DNA of 64,000 bases from Halisarca cf. caerulea (Eukaryota; Porifera; Demospongiae; Chondrillida; Halisarcidae). Positions 21,502 to 33,530 of this stretch are shown one piece after another (position 1 is the first letter of the stretch; each line of letters opens with the position of its first letter). Both the position numbers and the translations under genes were made by a program. The stretch spans positions 6,675,618 through 6,739,617 of the forward strand of contig CAUJGJ010000444.1 in assembly GCA_963170055.1 (NCBI GenBank), in the 5' to 3' direction. A model generated the notes under the pieces. That model had not been told where the DNA came from and did not search any database. It worked only from the letters and a program-made list of their open reading frames with translations.

Positions 21502-21822
21502 TTAGAAAACGTCTGGATTGGAAAATTCGTCTACTGACTCTGCTGATGCTATCATGCATTCATAATCGTAATCCTCGCCTATATCTGATTTCTGTTTCTG
21601 TTGGGTAACGTCCATAGCTTGCCGAAGATTGGTTGAGAGCGCTACGCTTGATTTGCCTTGACTCATGATTTTTATCTCCTCCATTTCGCTATCGCTACTC
21701 GAAGGTGAAATCAAATGCTGGTCAAAAGGAGAATTGCCCGAAGGACTTGCCATTATGAGAGAATTAAGCAGGTGACACTGAGTACCTGGTAGACGGCGTT
21801 CGTGTTTTGGGTAAAGCGACAA
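21502..21822 (-). CDS. Possible first exon of an unknown gene, cut by the TTAA element
   Basis: A minus-strand frame with an internal Met at MASPSGNSPFDQHL and an acidic Ser-rich stretch ends 8 bases before the TTAA target. It may be a host or transposon exon next to which the element landed. No family is recognised and no donor was confirmed. Confidence 0.25.
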   Translation of the reverse strand: MSLYPKHERRLPGTQCHLLNSLIMASPSGNSPFDQHLISPSSSDSEMEEIKIMSQGKSSVALSTNLRQAMDVTQQKQKSDIGEDYDYECMIASAESVDEFSNPDVF

Positions 21823-21829
21823 ACGGGGA

Positions 21830-22745
21830 CGATTTACGCACGTATATGCTTATGCCCGTCTTTCGTACCGTCTATCATTAGTAGGACGGTATCCGTCTGC
21901 GTCCGCCTTTCAACGCCAAAAGTCCTGTGTCATGTGGCCTAATGCAGAGTATAATTACATACATACGTATGCATGTATGTACATGTAGAGTAAACTTGTA
22001 AGTGACACTTGAATGACTGGTACGTAGATCACGTTGATTGTGATTTACAATATGTCTGAATGGGGAGGTCCGCATGTGGGACATGTCCAAAATCTCGTAA
22101 TGGTGTTAATGAGCTGGAATTTGGCCTAAAATTTCCTACGTAAGGCTTCAAGTCATGTGACACGCGCGTGATGAAGTATTTTGTTCACAGACTCAAATTT
22201 GTTAGCGTTATTCTGCACTCACGCTTTTGCCAATGCTATTTCGGGCACGATTGATCTCAGATACGCTTCTTTTTATAGAAAACTTAAAGGATCGCATTTA
22301 CGATCAGTATTTGTTAGCACGAACTGCAATACATTCGAGATCGAATGATGCCCAGGACATGTACAATCAGTTAATAGGTTGAACGAAGACATTCTAAAGT
22401 ATCAACGTAATACTGACTAGCGCATAGTGTGTTTAAACAAAGATCGCACACCTCGATGTTGCCGATCGCCGACGGTTCGACTCAGGTTTCTTTGTTGCTG
22501 ACGCTGGACTCCAATCAATTCCTGATTTTGCTGAAAATGGCTTATAGATCAGAATGGGATGTTTCCCTCGAACTTGATTTCGCTTGCGTATCGATTACTC
22601 CCTTGTTAATCCACTTCAAGGCTTCGAGATCGTCCTCACTTTGGAGCTACAAAGAAAGTCTAGGATGACGTCACATAAAAAATCACATGACTGTCATGTG
22701 AAAGGCGGCTCTTTGTAAAGGAGATCTTGTCAGCAAACTGCCATG
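21830..22745. other. No gene recognised
   Basis: AT-rich sequence with the dispersed motif CCGCATGTGGGACATGTCC at 22070, shared with about 2870. No supported exon. Confidence 0.45.
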
Positions 22746-22748
22746 TCG

Positions 22749-23018
22749 TGGAGTAAATCAGAGGATCGTCCTAGGAGCCTTCCGAGGGTTTTATCCTTAT
22801 CAGTGTTGGGTACTTCACCTTTTTACCCATGGGGGTTTTGATGCTGCGCTTTTCTAGGGAGTTATTGCGGAATAATTCAGAACATTGTAAGTTTTTCTTG
22901 AATATCTTTAAAACTGTTTTGGTATTCAAAACCCCCATGGGTAGAACGTTAGATATCACTGATAAGAACATTTTAGTCCATATTCTGTGTCTCTAGGCCT
23001 ACGCTCTGATTTACTCCA
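22749..23018. mobile_element. Foldback MITE-like element, 270 bp
   Basis: The ends TGGAGTAAATCAGAG and CTCTGATTTACTCCA are perfect inverted repeats. Two further inverted pairs lie inside: CTTATCAGTG/CACTGATAAG, and ACCCATGGGGGTTTT/AAAACCCCCATGGGT. The whole can fold back on itself. No coding capacity; no target duplication recognised. Confidence 0.82.
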
Positions 23019-23019
23019 G

Positions 23020-24890
23020 TCCAAAAACTGCTGATTGGGACTGTCGGATAAATCGTCGATTATTCGGACACCAAAGGAAAATATTTGGTTCAAAAGTAGC
23101 GCAACAAGTAGCTTAGATATGTTTATACTGCTTTGAGATCATTAACTGTCCATTTTGATTTGTGCAAGTAAGAAACTGAAAAGTTTTGTAGCGAGTAAAA
23201 TCGCCGACTTCGGAAGCCATTCAAGTGCAAATGGACATGTCCTACATGCGTCTGCTTGAATAGGAGCCCAAGACAAGAGTTAATTTTACCTGCAAAATAG
23301 CTGAATATGCTCCCCTCATTGAATGCTGTTGCATGGTAATGAAAGTCTATAGGGTCTATCCTCAAATAGTTGATCACAAACGGTTTTTCTAAAAACCACC
23401 AAATTACCAGAGGACATCTCCACATTTCCTCTCTACTATACACATGTGATGTGTAGTACATCACAACTCCAAATAATGAAGACGATGTTTGCGAGGGAAG
23501 TTACTAAAATTGCAGAATAATGGAATAACAAAAGTGTGGAATAGTGGAATACGTACATATTAACTACACAAATGTTCTTTCAAATCCAAATCCATACCCA
23601 GATTTGTGAAAAATCAAGTCCGAAAATGTGGACTGCAATTATAGAATAGTTTGTACTCCACAGAAGACAATGCGTTTTCCAGAACGCAGGTTAGGAATGG
23701 GTCTAAGGGCGAGCTGATGCACCATGCATGCATGATAATACAAGTATATACTCATTGTTGCACTAGGTAAACAGCCCCCCCCCCCCCCCCCCCCCCCGGG
23801 TGGTACTACACATGAAGCAGTGCTGCATTTCACATGGCACCATAAACAACACCCCACATAGCATAAACAATATGGAAACAGCACCTCACTGGACCCATGC
23901 CTGACAGTAGTTAAGCATAGGCAAACCAGTTTTCTGCTCCACTTCTAACTGGGACGAAATTACTGCAGGGATGTCTACCATCAATGTAAAATATTGTAGG
24001 CAAATAGTTCAGGGAGGAAAGTCCAAAGAAAGTGAGCAAACTTTATTTAAGTAGCTACATATGTTAAGAGTCTGAGTGAAATGAATATAGTAGCACTGTT
24101 ACGTACACTTTATCAACTGCTCTTTACTTTGTCCAGGGAAAAAGAAATACAAGACAAAACCCCTGCAAATTCCACTTAACATCATCTGGATGTAGGAAGG
24201 GCAGCAAGTGCACCTTCCTACACATTAATCCAAGTGACCTGCAACACATGGTGAGAATTGAGTGCAGTGCATCCTTGAGTATTTCTCTAAGACTGTGTCT
24301 ACTTCACATTTGATCAATAATATTGTTTTTGGGGTATTTAGTCATATCCAAGCTCAGGTATCCTTTCATAAATCCTTACCAACCAGTACCAGCTACTGCA
24401 TGCATATGTAATAGAGCCAACACAGCTGGACATTGTGACCTCTTGTTAATTGTGTTTCGTAATGTCTGTCCCTTAATTGTTATTGCATGATGATAGTTCT
24501 GAAACCTTTAGAGGAGTGCGTAACTAGAGTGTAGGATGATTGCATGAGTCCTTTTTGTAAGAGTTGATTTGGCTTGCAAGACTTAGTGTTTCGTGATTGA
24601 TTCGTGCGGCTGTTGCACATATACAGTATGTGTTATTCCCGAATGAATCTCATTTGTGGAAATTACAACTTGAAAACTAAGTACCATGCAAATTAGAGCC
24701 TACATGGTAGCACATGATGGTTTCAATAGCTCTGTGGCTAGCAAAGAACTTTGGGTAATAGTCTCACTACATAGGTATAGCTTGACACCAACACAGCCAA
24801 CTACGTAGGTATGCAGCCACACACACACTTATATCGAACGGTGAAGTCTCAGAATCAGTAGTAATAATATACGTAAGTACGTTCTCCACC
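23020..24890. other. Mostly unassigned; relic transposon ends and C23 run
   Basis: Three items are visible. At 23512-23553 lie irregular GGAATA units like the MULE terminal arrays. At 23610-23735 is a degraded copy of the TTAA-element left end (ATGTGGACTGCAATTATAGA, later GGGCGAGCTGATGCACCATG). At 23775-23797 is a run of 23 C. No supported gene. Confidence 0.6.
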
Positions 24891-24896
24891 CTACAG

Positions 24897-25266
24897 ATGC
24901 AGACGTTGCCAGCCAGAACCAAGTGGCCACCCAAATGGAGGCATATCCATGTACCCCAGTGCCACCAAAGACTCACAAGCCACCGACAACTATAATACCC
25001 CCATCACCACCACCTATAGCACCCCTATTACCATCACCCCCATCACCACCACCTATAGTACCCCCATTACCATCACCCCCATCACCACCACCTATAGCAC
25101 CCCTATTACCATCACCCCCATCACCAACAACTATTACACCCCCACCACCACCACACATCAACACTGCAAACTATGTAGCATCTACGCTACCCCACCCCTC
25201 CCCACCACCACTACCAACACAATCACCACTAGTACCACAACCACACACTTCACCCCTACTAGGTTA
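24897..25266 (+). CDS. Possible Pro-rich exon with 42-bp coding repeat, unknown product
   Basis: The open frame follows a plausible acceptor (CCCTACAG before 24897). It encodes a Pro/Ser-rich segment with three copies of a 14-residue unit (PPSPPPIAPLLPSP-like; 42-bp repeat) and ends at a TAG at 25264-25266. It could be the low-complexity last exon of an unidentified gene or simple-sequence drift. No recognisable domain. Confidence 0.3.
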
Positions 25267-25310
25267 GCATTCTCCAAAAAATTGGAGAGTGTCAACTTAG
25301 GTAATATATA

Positions 25311-25990
25311 AGTTGTATAGATAACTTTTAGATTATGGATATGAAAGCATCAATAATGTAACCTTTATATCATGTATAACTAATTACAATTTACTTACTT
25401 GTTTCAAATCTCAGCTGAGATAGAGATGTCCATGTTGCATGATAGCGCTCGCTGAATCAATCCCGTATACATATGTACATAAAGTGATGACAAATGACAC
25501 AAGCATTGTGCACTGAACGGCCTAAAACTTATTACTAGTAACTAGCTCCTCTCTACACTTGTTCCGCCATCTTGGTTCCACATGGCTCAGGACCGCATGC
25601 ACGCACACAATAATCATGACGTAGTGCAATCACCAGCGTGTAACCGGCGAGGTCACATGACAATAATGTGCCAAACTGACTAAAGTGTAAAGAATTGATC
25701 GCATACCATTTTAAACCACAACACTCCCACATTGTCTCCAATTCTGCCATAACTTACCTGCGTACATTCAATTCTACAGTTAATCTTAGGCTGAAACTTG
25801 ACAACAAATATTGGAGAACATGACAAAGTTTTAGAAAATGGCAATTTTGTCAAAATTTGGAGATATTTTCGACACAAAACTATGAGTGATGAAATTATGG
25901 AGTGCCGAATATTTAAAGAATATACGGTAACTTATTCCTGTATAAATTCACACTTCTCTATTACTATTATATAAATTATCTATTATAAGA
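25311..25990. other. No gene recognised
   Basis: AT-rich sequence without a supported exon on either strand. Confidence 0.5.
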
Positions 25991-26009
25991 CTTTCCTTCA
26001 AATCCATAT

Positions 26010-26095
26010 ATTATATATATATATATACGTATATATATCGTACGAGCGTTACGCACCGAAAGTCCTAATGAAAACAATATAGGGGCTGCCTATGA
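26010..26095 (+). repeat. Dispersed (TA)n...GGGGCTGCC repeat, copy 1
   Basis: A TA run, then CGTTACGCACCG, AAGTCCTAATGAAAACAATA and TAGGGGCTGCC. Related copies lie at 33536-33620 (inverted), 33903-33985 and about 38848-38975. All end in the same GGGGCTGCC block, so this is one end of a repeat family. Confidence 0.75.
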
Positions 26096-26302
26096 TCAGA
26101 ATAAAGTACACGTAATGAATAAACTGTATAGCCGGTTAATTTGGCCAGGATATTAATTTGGCGAATTGGCGGATTTGGAGCCAAGGTACAAATTTATATC
26201 CGCCAACCTTTTAGAGCCCAGCTTGCCATATTTTGATTGCCACGTGTTTTACCTCGTTTTGTTCGATCATGGTAGAGACTTGGTTTGATATGCATCCCTT
26301 AA

Positions 26303-29300
26303 CCCTATGTGCCTCCAATGGGTCCAAATTGGGCCACTTTTTGATAATTTTTGTAGCTTAGGCTGTTCATCCAAACGCGTTGTTTTGGGTATCAAAATGA
26401 AGCTCTACATTCGCAGAATACAAATAAAGAGTCAAACCCTGTCATAATTCATTTATGTGGGTACTGCCTCCCCAAGTCCACGGTGCTCCTCAGATGGTTA
26501 TTTGTGACATCATTTTCCGCATAACATAGTATATTTTGCAGTATTTGTAGCCAAAATGGCGTATCGTTGCAGTAGAATCACCACTGAAGAAGTATTAGCT
26601 TACATGACATGCGATGATTCGTCGGACAGTGAGTACGAAATGACTGAGGAAACCTACGAGGAGTTTGCTGGAGTCAGTGCGCTCGACTCAGATATTGATA
26701 GCGAATGCAGCAGCGAAAAAGAGAGCAACGAAGTCGACGATATTGATCAGGTTGAAACTGGCGAAGATGTAATTGACGAACCACACGAGAGTGACCCCCC
26801 TTTACTAGTTGGCATTTCAGATGAATCCTTACCGGTGAGCTATCATGAAATCGGCGTTTCAAATGAATCCTTACCGTTGCGCCATCATGCAATCGACGTT
26901 TCAAATATATCCTCACCAGTGAGCCATCATGTAATCGGCATCTCTGATGAATCCTTACCGGTGAGTCATCATGTAAACCCGTACGATTCATCTGAAACTT
27001 CCGAAAGTTCTGACAAATCAGAGGAAGATCAAGATAGCGCAGATTCTTTGCAATTGTCTGGTATGGAAAGTGCTCATTCTGAACACCTGAGCTCAACGGA
27101 GACCCACCGTTCTGTTTCAGATTCTGAAAGCAATGAAGAGGAGTCCTCAGATGATACCCATTCTACACTACAGACAGTACAATACGCACGAGGAACTAGA
27201 CCGGTACGTGCAAGGGGGAGGGGTCGTGGCTCGGGCATTCTCAGAGGTGCAAGAGGTGGCAGGAGGGGGCGAGGAGGTCGCTCTCAACTTCAGCGTAGCA
27301 ACTACCTAGATTTTATTCCACGGGAAGCTAGACCGATTAGTGACAAGGACACGGATTTTGTGGAATGGAGTGAATTTATGCCGCTCCGAGAGCCAGGACC
27401 ACAATTACAAGATGATCAACCAGCAACTGAGCTGGATCTTCTTCGTTTATTCATATCAGATGATTTGCTGGACAAATTCATCATTGCAACAAATGCTTAT
27501 GCCGAAACAAAAAAGAATGTCAAGCCAGCAATGTACATACGGTTTAAAAGAACTCCTCTAACAAGAGAGGAGTTATTGCGGTACATTGGTGCTCATTATC
27601 TACTGAGTATCAACTCAGTGAGAAATTTTCGTAAGGCATGGGAAAGGAGAAGCTCACAGGTTTGTACATTCAATATTTGCAACAAATGAATGACTATTAC
27701 CAATTATTGTACCATTGTTTACAGGTTCTTGTCCGTTTACTTGACTTGATGAGCAGAAGCAGGTTTGAAGCGATCAATTCGTTCTTTCATCTTGTTACAC
27801 CTGGTGAAGAATTGGCAAATGCTGACGACCCCTTGAAGAAAGTTCGCCCATTCTATGATGACTTGAAGAGAAAGTCCCAAGAGCTGTATCAACCACTTCG
27901 TGAGTTATCTGTAGATGAGAGAATGGTGAATTCGAAAGCTAGAACTCACTTTCGACAATATATACAGAACAAGCCTACGAAGTGGGGGTTCAAGTTTTGG
28001 GTTATTGCTGACCCAACAGGATATACCTTGGACTACAACTTGTACTGTGGACGCCGGCGTAGTACCACAATTTCTGACAAAGGGTTAGCCTTTGATGTTG
28101 TGATGGAGCTTGCTGATGCCTACCGTTACCAAGGATACATACTGTTTTTTGACAACTTGTATACTTCCCCTGCCCTACTACATGCTCTGAGAGAGGGAGA
28201 CATTGGTGCAACTGGGACACTTCACACAAACAGAAGAGAGGTACCTCCAACAGTTGTACAGCTGCAGAATGCTCTGAAGTGCTCAGATGTCCCACGAGGA
28301 ACTGGCTATTACATTCGTAGCCAACATGATGTTTATGTTTGTTGGAGAGACAACAATGTTGTGTGTGTAATGTCCAATCAATATCCTGGCCATAGTGATG
28401 GAACAATCAAACGGCGAGGACAGAGCCAATCCGGAGTATATGAGTCCTTGGAGATCCCACTACCCTCCCCAATCAAGCATTATAACCAGTTTATGGGTGG
28501 TGTAGACAAATCGGATCAACTAATAAGCTATCATCGAGTGCTGTGGAAGACAAAGAGATATTGGAGGACTTTGTTCTTTCATCTACTAGAAATAGCTGTT
28601 ACCAACGCATCCATACTACACAAGTGGCTTCAAATGGAAGCTGGTGATAAACCCTCTTCTGGTGGCAACTTTCGTGATGCTATTGTATTGTCAATAATCC
28701 AGGACTCCAGCACCACTGCACATCACAGGAGTGTTACAGACTTTACTGTACGTCATGGATCTACTGCCATATTTGGCATTCGCAGAAAGTGTGCTGTTTG
28801 TCGTTCATCGTGTGGCCGTCAGTGCCCTGATTGTCCCTTCACACCAGCTCTATGCCAATCAAGCAGGAAGGATTGTCATGGTAGATGGCATGCAGCTTCT
28901 TACAGTGTCACAAGGGGATACTGGTTTGCTCAAAAGAGTCACCAATACAGGGAAATAGAACGAAAGCATCGTCCAGGATGGCCTATAGGAAGTAAAGATA
29001 AGAAGAAACGGAAATCAACGTAATAGAACCTCTGTAATACGCTGCACACCTTCATTTTCTTTTGTATTGTACGTAAGTATAGAACATCTTGTATACTATA
29101 GAACTGTTGGCAATGCGTAATTTAGGTAAAATTTACTATTTTTTCATGATGCCATAACTCACCTCAAATATGCTTGATCGCCTCAGCGCTTACTTCATCA
29201 AAATGAGTATAAAGAGCTCTCTCGAATGATGTACAATTCGACCCTATCCTATTCTTCTAGAGATGTACGAAAATTCTGAAACTTTGACTGTGCTATTTTT

Positions 29301-29501
29301 CATGTGATTTCTGCGGTTTTCGCTTGATTGCGCAATCGTCACTAATTACTTCCGGAATCAAAATCCATCGCCAACTTCTCTGGCTATTGGTCAACATTTT
29401 GATATGTAACATGTCTATATAGTGCCTACTTTTCAGTCTGATACGACTGATTCAAAAAGGGGTCTCACAAAAAGTACTAATGTATGGGGAGGCACATAGG
29501 G
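26303..29501 (+). mobile_element. Complete piggyBac transposon, 3.2 kb
   Basis: Perfect 14-bp terminal inverted repeats CCCTATGTGCCTCC lie at both ends, flanked by TTAA (26299-26302 and 29502-29505). TTAA targets and CCC-starting ends are diagnostic of piggyBac. One two-exon transposase gene occupies 26556-29023. Neither the frame nor the ends show damage, so the element may be autonomous. Sub-terminal regions (26320-26550 and 29030-29490) are non-coding. Confidence 0.95.
26556..29023 (+). CDS. piggyBac transposase, two exons, intact
   Basis: Exon 1 is 26556-27659 and exon 2 is 27725-29023, joined by a 65-bp GT-AG intron in phase 0 (800 residues). The N-terminus is acidic and contains four copies of a roughly 21-residue repeat around SDESLPVSHH, then an Arg/Gly-rich basic patch. 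The catalytic aspartates are visible at about residue 432 (SVDERM), 511 (LFFDNLYTS) and 629 (MGGVDKSDQ). The C-terminus has the cysteine-rich zinc finger typical of the family (CAVCRSSCGRQCPDCPF...C). The enzyme excises and inserts its element at TTAA without leaving a footprint. The unspliced frame would stop at 27689, so the intron is needed for full length. Confidence 0.93.
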
Positions 29502-29579
29502 TTAAGCAAATACTTCAGTAAGAAGACATAGGAAATGACATCGTCTATGAAGGCCTATTAATTTTTTTATCAAAACGAG

Positions 29580-29998
29580 ATGTTGAAGCAGCTAATGATA
29601 GTGTGGAGGCCACCAACAAACAAGCCGCTACGAGCAGAGTGGGTCTGAAGTACAATAGCTACACCCTGGAGCAGAGAGCTGAGATAGGAAGGTATGCCGC
29701 CAAGTATGGGAACAGCAATGCAGCGAAACAGTATTCTAAAACTCTTCGTTTTCCAAAATTGCTTGAGAAGAACCACGTATACTCTGTTTGCATTCCTTCC
29801 AATTGCATGGATAAGCTCCAGCCAATGGATATCTCATTAATAAGCCAATGAAAGATGGGATGAGGGCCAGGTTCCAGCAGTGGTATGCTGATGAAGTCCA
29901 GACGCAGCTGAAGCAGGTGTCAATTGAAGAGGTCAAAATCAGTGTTATTGGATCCCAGGTGCAGCCATTGAGTGCTAGATGGATTGCCTCTACTTGAT
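29580..29998 (+). pseudogene. Deleted pogo-like (DDE_1) transposase relic
   Basis: The first part encodes a helix-turn-helix-like segment (YNSYTLEQRAEIGRYAAKYGNSNAAKQYSK) as in CENP-B/Tigger-type N-termini. It is joined directly to a C-terminal piece with IPSNCMDKLQPMDISL, the LQPLD motif of DDE_1 transposases, then in another frame MRARFQQWYADEVQTQLKQ. The catalytic core is missing between the two, so this is an internally deleted, frameshifted relic. Confidence 0.6.
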
Positions 29999-30134
29999 AA
30001 GAAATTGAACAGAGGCCTGAGCTTGCCATAAATGGCTTCCATTCTGCTGGTATACTGGATGGTATACTGGATGCCATATCTCAGCTGTTTGGGATTAGGG
30101 CTACAATTTGTGTACATGTATACACGTATGTATG

Positions 30135-30833
30135 CTAAATCAAAACTATTATAATTATTAATAAATGAAAGACTATTGAAAAAACAGAAAATAACAAATT
30201 TTCAAAGCATGCGATTAAGTGTTCACGCATAAAGGGGCCAATTGGCTGTTGACTAGCCAGGGTCACACACACTGCAATGGCAAACACCCACAGTCTGCAT
30301 ACCCATCCTGCTTTGGACACTCTCCCAATTCCATATAGTTAGTTCCATACAACTCAGCTGTTTCTGTATCAATACTTGAGTAAAGAGTCATAGATGAGAA
30401 ATTGTGGTAAACGGCATCCAACAATTGAGGCAACAATCCAGTGATTTCCCCAAGAATGTATCATCTGGATGACATTGTGTTCTCCTCCTGCAGTACCAAC
30501 ATTCTGGCATTTTGCAAAAACTAGGGTTGATCGAAGCCCAGAAACATGTGGAAACTGGCGCTTGATCAACTCTTGAACAATGTTGATGTGTAAATCTGTG
30601 AGCATGCTTCCTGAATCTATTACACTTCTGTCAGCTGAAGTCAAACATGCTACCTTAAATGTGAGCCATATTGGAACTATTGTGGGTATAGTTCCAATAT
30701 GAGATGTCATCAACATCAATGGCCTCAATTTTCCTTTCTTTCTCAGGTGGTTCTTCTTCATCATCCTCTGCAGTGTTGAACTTCTTAATATGTGTTCCAT
30801 CTTTCTTCTCTGTCGTGGTCTGGTGGCCCACAA
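30135..30833 (-). pseudogene. Ulp1-like cysteine protease (C48) relic
   Basis: On the minus strand the catalytic His is visible in GNHWIVAS, the Asp in LIYDSLL, and the Cys in YADCG, with VFAIAVCVTLAS after it. These are in the right order and spacing for an Ulp1/SENP-type domain, but stops or frameshifts lie after YDSLLKY and after DCG. The upstream part QMLTDLHI-like (GSMLTDLHINIVQELI) matches the segment that precedes such domains in transposon proteins. It is likely a fragment of a transposon-encoded protease. It is not joined to the P-loop fragment, which is on the other strand. Confidence 0.6.
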
Positions 30834-31288
30834 GCAGCTTCTGTATCTTCACACTAACTAACGTGGGATTCCCAGTGAAAGTGAAAACTTTTCGTGTGAA
30901 TGTGTATTTTATTTATAGAATTAACTACTTTATTAGTGTACTCTACCTGTGTAATGCTACAGCATCAGATATTGAACAAGTCCAAGCTGTATGGATACTT
31001 TCCAAGATTTTACTGTACTGTCCAACAAACAGCAGAAATTGGTTTATATTTATAGACTTGACAAACTCATTCTTGTCCCCTGTACTTGATACACGGAAGA
31101 AGCAATCCCTGCCAAAGTTGACATGCATAGATAGTATAGTATGCCCCAAGAACTTTGCAGGCTGTTGGACATGTTGGATAGCAGGATGTCAGTACTCCAG
31201 TGTTTGTCCTGTCAGCAGATGTAAAATAGTGTTTCTTTGCAGACAAAAGAAAGAAGAAAAGAAATATTTCATTTACTCTCTTTAAACA

Positions 31289-31840
31289 ATGCAGCTACAC
31301 GTCAATGAGGATGGATATGCCATTGATTCTGACAGTCAGAAGACATTATTCGACTACAAGAAGATTGAGCCCCACCTCATTCCATGCACAGTGGCCCCCT
31401 ACCAGCGTTCACTCCGTCTACTTGTTGAACTATGGAGAGCTGTGGAAGTAATTTCATTGAACATCAGTGCTACTAATCTGTTGACATTTGGCGCCATAGT
31501 TATGAATCTTTATTTTCAAGAACTGGTAGAGCTGAAAGGAGGAGCCCCTGCCATTGTCCTGTAAAACGAACCTGATGTTGGAAAGACAACCATTGCTAGT
31601 TCCGCAATGAGCGCTCTCGGCAATGAAGCATGCAGCTTTAGGGGTATGCAACGGGAGTGCTTTGTGCAACTTGCTTCCCAGACATCACTTCAAGTCTTGG
31701 GCTTATGTATGATGACCCCAACAAAGTTCAAGAAGTTAAAAACACCATTGTAGACTATTATAACGGGATGACACAGGGCTCCTTCAAACATGGGTTAGAA
31801 ACATTATGGGTGCCTTCTGGCCTCCAACTTTTCGCTTAGA
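31289..31840 (+). pseudogene. P-loop NTPase relic, related to the 54-58 kb gene
   Basis: After a leading 91-residue frame ending at 31564, the shifted frame shows a Walker A-like NEPDVGKTT. A further shift gives LGLMYDDPNKVQEVKNTIVDYYNG, which resembles GVDDPSSKKDAEEVVVQLYN of the gene at 53965-57910. The same order (Walker A, then Y/V-DDP with K-x-E and a YN ending) in both suggests a common family of helicase-like NTPases. Several frame breaks make this copy dead. Confidence 0.5.
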
Positions 31841-32023
31841 CACTTCAAAGGTACGTAAATGCAAAAAGATAGTCATTGCACTATATTGGTGATTTGATAT
31901 ACCCTTTACATCCCACTTAGGCTTCTTTCAAGGGTGGTTATCTTACCATTTGAAGGCCAGGCCCAAACAGCTGTATAAAGAAGCTTCTCTTCTCTCAAGT
32001 CCTTGAAAGAGAATGCCTCTCTA

Positions 32024-32945
32024 TTAACCCCTTTCCTACCATGTTAAATCGTTTCCGCATATGCGTTATCTACCACAGACCACATTAGTGGCGCAAAGAC
32101 TTTTAGAGCTTGTATAAGCCTTTTCTGCACATTTTTTCCACTGATTTCTTTTTGAAGACCTTAAACTACAATGCTGATCATTGTTTCATGCTAAGAACTC
32201 CCTCAGGTATCGTTTTCATACGATCTTTAGAGTTATTTTTCGTCATGTGCACTTGTACAAGTTTGGTGCTTGTTCCTACTTGCTCAAAGTCTGACGAATA
32301 GTTTGAGCACTTTGTTTAGTGGACGATTCGTGTACATGCACCGGTACATCGTTTTAAGAGTTCAGGAAATCACATTGTCAGTTGTACTGGGCACAGTTCG
32401 GCTATTCTACATCAGATATTGTGTTCTCCTAGAATCATTGTAAAAGTGTTCAGCATATCTTTGCATTTACAGTACAGGAATGTCAGCAAATAAGCCTCTC
32501 ACTGCTTCTGAACTACTTGATGTCATGGACAACGATGAATGGGTACTCAGTGAGTATGAACTGGAAGATGACACTGAATCTTCAGTTTTGATACCAACAT
32601 CGAATCCCTTGCAAAAGGCTCAAGAGGATTGGGATTCAGATGTAGAAGAAACATTGATTGTAACATCACCACACCAACCATATCCACCTAAAGCATACTC
32701 TCAAAGTTCATGTGTGGGCTGGACTCTCCAAAAGGGGGGCAACCCACATTTGCAAATTTGATCAAATAATAGATGGCCCATTGTATATTAAAATTCTGGA
32801 AGACTTCCTTCTCCCTTTCATTGCTGACAAATTCCAAAGTACACAATTTGATCAAATAATGGATGGCCCATTGTATGTTATCCTGATGGATAAAATCATG
32901 GCCGAAACCCTGCCAAAATGCAGCGAATTTTCTTCAAAATTGTAA
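32024..32945 (+). pseudogene. piggyBac-like 5-prime relic
   Basis: TTAACCCCTTTCC at 32024 resembles a piggyBac end. From 32480 an acidic N-terminus (MSANKPLTASELLDVMDNDE) like that of piggyBac proteins runs to about 32710. A direct duplication of a DQI(I/M)DGPLYVI segment follows (32760-32900) and looks more like a Tc1-type fragment. A matching piggyBac D3 segment lies at 34024, beyond two MITEs. This reads as one old element, deleted and invaded. Confidence 0.4.
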
Positions 32946-33031
32946 TGAAGGCGAAAATTACTTAGCTGAAGGATAAAACATCTTCATAAACCTGATACCA
33001 TTGTTGCAGAGATAGTCTGTTCCTTGATTAA

Positions 33032-33501
33032 CCCTTTATTACTTTTCTGGCTTGCAGCTAGCTGTCGGCGATAATCAAAATCTTCACATCTGCTCGAAAT
33101 TTATATCATTATGCAGCTCATGCATAGTGTATTTAACACGAGCAGTTTCAATGTCATACTACGTCTAGGTAATAGAAGAAAGGCTCTAAAGTATAAGCGA
33201 AAATGCAAATGTATGCTAAGACACGCACACATACAATGATTATATGAAATTATGCAGAGATAACCTCACAATAAAATGGCCACTCCTCGATACGGAAGAA
33301 TTGAAGGCGCATGATTTTAGGTTTGTGTGAACAAATTTTGCTTTACAAGGTTTAAGAAAGCTTCAAAGACAATTAAAAAGGTTTCTGTCACAAAAGCGGA
33401 AGGTAAAAAATAGTGAAAGTCAGGTAGCGAGGGTAGAGCCAATAAAGTGGTCTTTAGGCAACAATGGGTATGTGAAAAATTGTAACGCAGGCAATAAAAG
33501 G
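33032..33501. mobile_element. TTAA-flanked MITE-like element, 470 bp
   Basis: Flanked by TTAA (33028-33031 and 33502-33505). The ends CCCTTTATTACTT and CCTTTTATTGCCT (right end read inverted) match at most positions. It is non-coding, and the TTAA target suggests mobilisation by a piggyBac or Kolobok transposase. Confidence 0.55.
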
Positions 33502-33530
33502 TTAAAGTCTTTTTCCTTTCAGCAGCCATT

